From assembly GCA_046290435.1 (NCBI GenBank), contig JBKAGO010000001.1, positions 39,609 through 103,608 on the forward strand: DNA of 64,000 bases. The letters run 5' to 3'. Under the pieces are notes generated by a model. It did not search any database. It worked only from the letters and a program-made list of their open reading frames with translations, and was not told where the DNA came from. Every line of letters begins with the position of its first letter. The first letter of the stretch is position 1. Below, one piece after another: positions 58,939-64,000 of this stretch. A program made the position numbers and the translations under genes. This DNA comes from CAVQUE01 sp046290435. Its GTDB lineage: Bacteria > Actinomycetota > Acidimicrobiia > Acidimicrobiales > UBA8592.

Positions 58939-60045
58939 GTGACGGGGGCGAGCGGCCGCCGTGGTCGGGTCGACCGCAGGGGCCGCGCTGCGGCCATGTT
59001 CTGTGCAGCTCTCCTGCTCCCGACGGCGGCGGCATGCGGTGGGGGCGAGAGCACCGAGGCCGTCGAGGGCCCGCCTGTCGGGAGCGTTGCCACCGGCGTC
59101 AGATTTCCCACTCCGGCCACGATCTCACCCGACGGTCGCTGGCTCGGCTACCTCGACGGCCGTGACACGGTCTGTGTCCTCGAACTCGTCGAGGCCGCTG
59201 AGCCGGCGTGCGGGACCTCGGAGGTCCTGGGCGGCGACTCGCTGGTGTGGTCCGCCGATTCCGAACGACTGGTCACGGGCTTCGATCTCATCCGCTTCCG
59301 GGCGACACGGCCGCTGGTCGTCGAGCGCGACGGTTCGCTGATCGGTCGGGGCGGCGACGTCACCGAGGACGACACCATCGTCGAAGGTGCTGCCGCATTC
59401 GTCGGTGACGACGTCGTCTATGTCCGGTTGGAGCTGGGCTCCGAGGTGGCCGAGGTGATGGTCGACTCGGCCGACGGTCTGCGGGTCGTCGCCGAGGTGC
59501 CCGCCGGCGAGGTCACGCTGTGGCCGCCGGTCGTCGACGACGACCGGGCGTTGCTCGCTCTCGGGCGCAGCGACGAGGCGCGCACGGTCGTCGTCGATCT
59601 CGACAGCGGTGACCTCACCGAGATCCCCGGCTTGGAGGGCCTGATCGTCGTGGAGACCGCTGGGTCGACAGCGCTCGCGATCGACGAGCAGGTGCTCGGC
59701 CTCGTGTCGGACGAGCCGATCTTCTCGATCGCCGACCTCGAGAACGACGGTGCCCCCGTCCCGATCACTCGGGAGTCGCTGCGGGCGCGCGGAGCAGCGT
59801 TGTCGACCGACGGTGAACTCCTGGCCGTCGTCTGGACCGACCCGAGCGGACCGATCGACTCTGCTGTGCTGTCGGTGGCCACGGTCGATTCGGTTCGCTC
59901 CGGCGATGCCGAATGGACCGACACCGAGATCGGGGGAGCCGGGCCGATCATCGACGGCCACCGACGGATGCGCTGGACGTCGGCCACGACGGTGACGATG
60001 GCGGTCGACGATGCTGTCGTCACGTTCGACGTCGGGGCGCCGTGA
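58939..60045 (+). CDS. Predicted lipoprotein with propeller-like repeats
   Basis: 368 residues from GTG 58939; ATG 58828 is a longer alternative. Basic region (RRGRVDRRGR), hydrophobic helix and lipobox LPTAAAC. Mature part has TolB/WD40-like strands: ATISPDGRWLGYLDG, SLVWSADSERLVTG, RALLALGRSDEARTVVVDLD, ALSTDGELLAVVWTD. Probably surface-anchored; ligand unknown. Confidence 0.7.
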   Translation: MTGASGRRGRVDRRGRAAAMFCAALLLPTAAACGGGESTEAVEGPPVGSVATGVRFPTPATISPDGRWLGYLDGRDTVCVLELVEAAEPACGTSEVLGGDSLVWSADSERLVTGFDLIRFRATRPLVVERDGSLIGRGGDVTEDDTIVEGAAAFVGDDVVYVRLELGSEVAEVMVDSADGLRVVAEVPAGEVTLWPPVVDDDRALLALGRSDEARTVVVDLDSGDLTEIPGLEGLIVVETAGSTALAIDEQVLGLVSDEPIFSIADLENDGAPVPITRESLRARGAALSTDGELLAVVWTDPSGPIDSAVLSVATVDSVRSGDAEWTDTEIGGAGPIIDGHRRMRWTSATTVTMAVDDAVVTFDVGAP

Positions 60046-60200
60046 CGGCAGTCGGCTCCGCTATCGGCGAGTGATCCACCGCAGGGCGCGGGCGCGGCGC
60101 CGAGAACCCGGCCGAAACCCACAGGCTCCGGCCGCGACCAGCATGCGCAGCGGGTCCTCGGATACCCCGCGACCTGCCGGGGCCACGATCGTCGGGAACG

Positions 60201-61547
60201 TCAGCTGCGGGCGATCCGGTCCCGGTACCAGTGGCCGCTGGCCTTGGGGATGCGCTGCTGGGTGTCGTGATCGACCCACACCAGGCCGAAGCGCTGCGCG
60301 TAGCCCGAGGTCCACTCGAGGTTGTCCAGCAGGCTCCACGCGAAGTAGCCGGCCATCGGCACGCCCTGCCCGGCGGCCGCTTCGACGGCGGCGATGTGGG
60401 CCTCGAGGTAGGCGATGCGACGCTGGTCGTCGATGACGCCGTCGGCGTCGGGGCCGTCGGAGTACGAGGCGCCGTTCTCGGTGATGACCAGCGCCTTGGG
60501 GCGGTACGCCTGGTGGAGGTGCACCAGGTAGTCGGTGAGCGCGTCGGGCGTGATGGGCCAGCCCATCTCGGTGTAGCCGTCGGGCGGGTCGGCGCTCTGG
60601 GGGACGCCGGTGTCCTCGGACTCGTCGGCATCGGCCGAGATGGCGATGCTCGTGTAGTAGTTGAGGCCGCAGAAGTCGATCGGCGCGGCGATGGTGTCCA
60701 TGTCGCCGGGGTGCACGAACGGCGGCGGCTCGCCGACGGCACCGTCGATCCGGCCCCGCTCGCGGTACGCCTCGACCATGTCGGCCGGATAGCCCTTGCC
60801 GAACACCGGGTCGAAGAACCACCGGTTGCGGAAGCCGTCGAAGTGCCGGGCAGCGGCGACGTCGGCGGCGCTGCCGCCGGCGGGACGGTTGGGGCGGCAG
60901 TCGAGCGCGATGCCGACCTGCGCTCCGGGTACCGCCGACCGGATGGCCGCGACCGCCCGGCCGTGCGACAACAGGATGTGATGCGCAGCCGGCAGCGCGG
61001 CACGCCAGTCGGTCATGCCCGGCGCGAACCGGCCGTCGAGATGACCGATGAAGGTGGCCACCCACGGCTCGTTGTGCGTCATCCAGCGCGACACCCGATC
61101 GCCCAACGCTGCGGTGGTGACCGACGCGTAGCGTTCGAACGCATCGACGGTCGACCGCTCGGGCCAACCGCCACGATCCTGCAACGCCTGGGGCAGGTCC
61201 CAGTGATACAGCGTCGGCCACGGCTCGATGCCGTGCGCCAGCAGCTCGTCGACGAGACGCGAGTAGAAGTCCAGCCCCGCCTGGTTGACCGCGCCATCGC
61301 CGTCGGGCAGCACCCGCGTCCACGCGATGGAGAACCGGTACGCCTTCAGGCCGAGGTCGGCCATCAGCGCGATGTCGTCGCGCCAGCGGTGGTAGTGGTC
61401 GCAGGTGACGTCGCCCGTCCCCGGCACGTTGCCGAGGTCGGACCAGCGATCCCAGATGGACTCGCCCTTGCCGTCGGCGTGGCGGGCGCCCTCGATCTGA
61501 TAGGCCGAGGTGGCCGCACCCCACGCGAAGTCGGCGGGCAGGGTCAC
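60201..61547 (-). CDS. GH1 beta-glucosidase
   Basis: 448 residues from GTG 61547, overlapping the upstream stop (GTGA). Complete GH1: FAWGAATSAYQIEG, acid/base Glu160 in THNEP, nucleophile Glu357 in VITENG, and C-terminal YFAWSLLDNLEW. Cytoplasmic hydrolysis of beta-glucosides. Coupled to the PEP-utilising-domain gene, an odd pairing. Contrast with the degenerate GH1 at 17566. The 155-bp gap to 60045 shows no convincing gene. Confidence 0.95.
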   Translation of the reverse strand: MTLPADFAWGAATSAYQIEGARHADGKGESIWDRWSDLGNVPGTGDVTCDHYHRWRDDIALMADLGLKAYRFSIAWTRVLPDGDGAVNQAGLDFYSRLVDELLAHGIEPWPTLYHWDLPQALQDRGGWPERSTVDAFERYASVTTAALGDRVSRWMTHNEPWVATFIGHLDGRFAPGMTDWRAALPAAHHILLSHGRAVAAIRSAVPGAQVGIALDCRPNRPAGGSAADVAAARHFDGFRNRWFFDPVFGKGYPADMVEAYRERGRIDGAVGEPPPFVHPGDMDTIAAPIDFCGLNYYTSIAISADADESEDTGVPQSADPPDGYTEMGWPITPDALTDYLVHLHQAYRPKALVITENGASYSDGPDADGVIDDQRRIAYLEAHIAAVEAAAGQGVPMAGYFAWSLLDNLEWTSGYAQRFGLVWVDHDTQQRIPKASGHWYRDRIARS

Positions 61548-63277
61548 AGGATGGTGATCTGACCCGTGTCGCCGTTGACCTCGATCTGGGCGCCGTCGGG
61601 GATCAGGCGGGTGCCGTTGGTGACCGACACGACGCACGGCAATCCGAGCTCACGGCTGACGATGATGCTGTGGCTGATCTGGCCACCCACATCGACGACC
61701 ACGCCGCCGGCAGCCATGAACAGCGGCGTCCAGGCCGGGTCCGTGAGCGGTGCGACCAGGATGTCGCCTGGCTCGAGGGCCATCGGGTCGGTGGGGTCGA
61801 GCACCACCCGCGCCGTGCCCCGCACGATGCCGGCACAACCGGGGACACCCTGCAGGACCGTGCCGGGAGTGGCGACCTCGACGGCCTCGGCGCCCTTCTT
61901 CGGCCAGCTGCTGATGGGCGGCACGATGCCGTCTTTGATGAAGAACGGCGGCTGCAGCGTGCCCAGCTCGACGTAGTCGGCGCGGCGCTGAGCCAGCGTG
62001 TCGGTGAACGACGCCGGGTCGGCGACGTAGGCGTCGAGCTCGTCGTCGGTGAGCATGAAGACGTCGAGGGGGTCGTTGACGAGGCCGGCTGCATGCATCT
62101 GGCGGCCGAGCTCGCGGAATGCCATGCGGCCCTCGTGGACAACCCGGATGATGTTGGTCTTGGTGCGCTCGCGGAACGACATCTGGTTCGAGGCGATCAT
62201 GGCGCCCTCGAACTGGCCCATGAGCTCCTCGTCTCCGAGCTCGGCGACCTTCGCCCGCACCTCGGCGGTGATGGCCTCGCGCTCGGCGGCCTTGTTGGCG
62301 TTGCGCTTGGTGGGCGACTCGTCGTCGGACTGGAAGCGGATGCGGTCGATCAGCGCCAACGCGATCTCGGGACGGGTCTCCCAGGTGTCGGCGATGATCT
62401 CCCACTCGTTGGGGCCGCGGGAGCCGAAGCGCAGCGAGAAGTCGTCCCAGCTGTCGAGGAACGCCTGCGCATCGGCTGAACCCGAGTCCCGGAGTCGGTC
62501 GAGCAGACCGGCGATACCGGCGTCGAACGCAGCGGTGAGCTCCTCGGACGCAGCGACGGCGCGGGACATGTCCCACAGCGCGTAGGAGGGCTCGGCCGAG
62601 TCGACCTCGCCGATGCCGGCGATGAGCCGCATCGGGACCGACGGGTCGCCGATGGCCTGACCGATGGCGAACAGGATGCCGGGCGCGATGCCCGAGCTCG
62701 ACGAGGTGACGGTGTGCTCCTCGAAGAGGCGGACGAGCAGGGGCTGGGTGGCCCGGGCGTAGTCGACGAGCTCGGCGGGCGACATCGCCGAGAGGTCGGG
62801 GCGGTTGGCGCGCATGGCGATGGTCTCGGCCTTGGAGTCGTCGAACTCCTGCCACTTGCTGGTGGACAGCACCCAGCCCAGCTGGGCGAGGATGGCGTCG
62901 GTCAGTTCGGGCTTGACGTCGTCGGGATGCTCGACGTACGGCGGCACGTCGGGGTGGTCGCCGAAGAACGCCATGTCGAGCTGCTCGACGGTGACGGCGG
63001 GGCTGCGCACGCCCTGCATCCGGACGTTGGCGAGGTTGATGTAGAAGTAGCCGCCGAAGAAGCCGCAGGCCTCGGGCCGCTCGTCGGCCATCTCGCCGGG
63101 GGCGATGACGCCCTGGCGTACGTAGCCGTCGCGCCAGCCGAGGCAGATGCCCTTGTCCCAGGTGAAGGTCTGGCCGAGGGGGCTGACAGGGGTGGGCAGG
63201 ACCTCACCGGCGTTGGCGCGGGTGTAGTGCGGCCAGCGCTCGCTGGGGGTCCAGTCGGTGATCCAGCGGTCTTCCAC
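61544..63277 (-). CDS. PEP-utilising mobile-domain protein without ATP-grasp domain
   Basis: 577 residues from GTG 63277, chosen for GGGAG 6 nt upstream. C terminus is a phosphohistidine swivelling domain (GGVVVDVGGQISHSIIVSRE, LGLPCVV; His in SHSI) as in PEP synthase and rifampicin phosphotransferase. The N-terminal ATP-binding domain of those enzymes is missing; the first 450 residues (EDRWITDWTPSERWPHYTRA) form the middle domain family. Perhaps needs a separate ATP-grasp partner, which is not in the window. Confidence 0.78.
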   Translation of the reverse strand: MEDRWITDWTPSERWPHYTRANAGEVLPTPVSPLGQTFTWDKGICLGWRDGYVRQGVIAPGEMADERPEACGFFGGYFYINLANVRMQGVRSPAVTVEQLDMAFFGDHPDVPPYVEHPDDVKPELTDAILAQLGWVLSTSKWQEFDDSKAETIAMRANRPDLSAMSPAELVDYARATQPLLVRLFEEHTVTSSSSGIAPGILFAIGQAIGDPSVPMRLIAGIGEVDSAEPSYALWDMSRAVAASEELTAAFDAGIAGLLDRLRDSGSADAQAFLDSWDDFSLRFGSRGPNEWEIIADTWETRPEIALALIDRIRFQSDDESPTKRNANKAAEREAITAEVRAKVAELGDEELMGQFEGAMIASNQMSFRERTKTNIIRVVHEGRMAFRELGRQMHAAGLVNDPLDVFMLTDDELDAYVADPASFTDTLAQRRADYVELGTLQPPFFIKDGIVPPISSWPKKGAEAVEVATPGTVLQGVPGCAGIVRGTARVVLDPTDPMALEPGDILVAPLTDPAWTPLFMAAGGVVVDVGGQISHSIIVSRELGLPCVVSVTNGTRLIPDGAQIEVNGDTGQITIL

Positions 63278-63433
63278 GAAGTGCTCCCGGTGCGTCGTCG
63301 AGGGGTGAACGATCCGGAGTGAGGCTACCGCTGAGCCGCCCGTCACAGGCCATTCGGCCGCGAGCGCGGCGCGGCCATGGGGCGCGCGACCGCGATCGAG
63401 CGGACCGCACGGGCGGCGGAGCGGTGCCGCTGA

Positions 63434-63478
63434 AATCTGGGACTCGTGCCGGAGATGTGCAGGGACGAGTCCCAGATT
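63434..63478. repeat. Intergenic hairpin, CTGGGACT family
   Basis: AATCTGGGACTCGT (63434-63447) and ACGAGTCCCAGATT (63465-63478) form a perfect 14-bp stem around 17 nt. Same core as the hairpin within the lipoprotein gene at 48439. Rest of the 63278-63527 gap has no gene. Confidence 0.75.
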
Positions 63479-63527
63479 CCGGCCAACGACGAGACGGCCG
63501 AGGGTCGCGTCCCTGCGGGGCGACTTC

Positions 63528-63839
63528 CTAGAGGTCGAGGCCCTTGGCGACGGTGGGCTCGAGCACGCTGATCTCGGGGGCGCCGGAGAGGAGGCCGCCG
63601 AGGGCGCCCATCGCGGCCTTCATGGCGTCGCCCTTGCCGTGGACGCCGAGGGCAGCGCCGTCGGTGTAGAGCTCGAAGAACCAGTAGACACCGACGGTGT
63701 TGGGGTCCTTGTGCACCGAGTAGATCTCGAGACCGGGCTCTTCGTCGGATGCGGTGACCATGGTGGCCAGGGCGTCCTCGAAGGCGGCGACGTTGTCCTC
63801 GGAGGTGGTGAGCTTTGCGATGATCGAGACCTTTGCCAT
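63528..63839 (-). CDS. ABM-fold monooxygenase-like protein (YgiN type)
   Basis: 103 residues. Dimeric alpha/beta-barrel ABM domain: MAKVSIIAKLTTSEDNVAAF, EPGLEIYSVHKDPNTVGVYW and FFELYTDGAALGVHGKGDAM. Family members include quinol monooxygenases, usually cofactor-free. Role here unknown. Flanked by hairpin repeats on both sides. Confidence 0.85.
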   Translation of the reverse strand: MAKVSIIAKLTTSEDNVAAFEDALATMVTASDEEPGLEIYSVHKDPNTVGVYWFFELYTDGAALGVHGKGDAMKAAMGALGGLLSGAPEISVLEPTVAKGLDL

Positions 63840-63893
63840 GGCGGCGCACCCTAGTGCACGCCGCGGCCCACGCCGGGTGTACCCAAGGCCAGT

Positions 63894-64000
63894 GGAACTG
63901 GCGCCGAAAACTGCTGCTCTGACAACACGGTTCGGCGCCAGAACCCATGGCCAACCGAACCGGCGCCGAAAACTGCTGCTCTGGCAACACGTTTCGGCGC
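63894..64000. repeat. Tandem GGCGCC-family hairpins, cut by window end
   Basis: CTGGCGCCGAA (63898-63908) / TTCGGCGCCAG (63931-63941), followed about 62 bp later by a second copy starting CGGCGCCGAAAACTGCTGCT that runs to the end. Related to the hairpins at 50524 and 52638. Confidence 0.8.

Noticed and set aside
60046..60200. Short minus-strand frame MLVAAGACGFRPGSRRR
   Set aside because: 26 codons, arginine-rich, no ribosome site; treated as noncoding.

Overview
The window is high-GC DNA, and two WhiB proteins plus an ECF-sigma/anti-sigma/HtrA/TatA neighbourhood mark it as actinobacterial. Abundant acyl-CoA metabolism, SCP-x-type thiolase, LLM-class flavin oxidoreductase, form II-like CO-dehydrogenase genes, leaderless promoters and overlapping ATGA/GTGA junctions would fit a member of the Acidimicrobiia (Ilumatobacter-like), but no 16S or marker gene is present, so that placement is inference. 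Nothing here looks like a phage or plasmid backbone, and I saw no tRNA, rRNA or CRISPR array.

Layout. 1-10.9 kb (minus strand) is a phosphate block: pstS-pstC-pstA-pstB-phoU-phoR and the first 23 codons of a response regulator, then a PhoU-like/Na-phosphate symporter pair, and polyphosphate kinase with an overlapping Nudix gene. Two candidate PHO boxes, each three 11-bp units, sit upstream of pstS and of the symporter. 10.9-17.5 kb is an envelope-stress/regulatory block: HtrA protease, whiB, anti-sigma, SigE-like sigma, a 56-codon tatA, whiB2-like and a large VWA protein. 17.5-32.4 kb is a mixed catabolic region: a catalytically degenerate GH1 homolog, a low-GC patch with a gene remnant and a lipoprotein, LLM oxidoreductase, SEC-C protein, GNAT, GH3 beta-glucosidase, thiolase and a PIN-type toxin-antitoxin pair. 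32.5-39.7 kb carries a paired acyl-CoA dehydrogenase operon, acyl-CoA ligase, DUF1295 membrane protein and an FAH-family hydrolase. 39.8-46.5 kb holds an RND exporter divergent from a three-gene molybdenum hydroxylase (CoxSLM-like) operon. 47.0-50.5 kb is a TPP-riboswitch-controlled thiamine/HMP ABC transporter operon. 50.6-52.6 kb is a small accessory islet (secreted protein plus two paralogous two-TM proteins) flanked by a duplicated 3' end of the transporter ATPase gene. 52.7-64 kb has an acyl-CoA dehydrogenase, GrpB protein, a second toxin-antitoxin module with its operator, a homodimeric pyruvate-dehydrogenase-E1-like protein, a stretch of gene debris, a lipoprotein, an intact GH1 glucosidase overlapping a PEP-utilising-domain protein, and a small ABM-fold monooxygenase.

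Cutting across these regions are several families of dispersed palindromic repeats: REPIN-like doublets with about 28-nt arms and about 30-nt spacers, a hairpin family built on a GGCGCC core, and a hairpin family built on CTGGGACT. Two thiamine-transporter genes appear to have absorbed palindromic sequence in frame at their N termini. The most interesting targets are the islet at 50.6-52.6 kb, the repeat families, the repeat-derived N termini, and a CTGAC-N5-GTCAG operator shared by two fatty-acyl catabolic genes.
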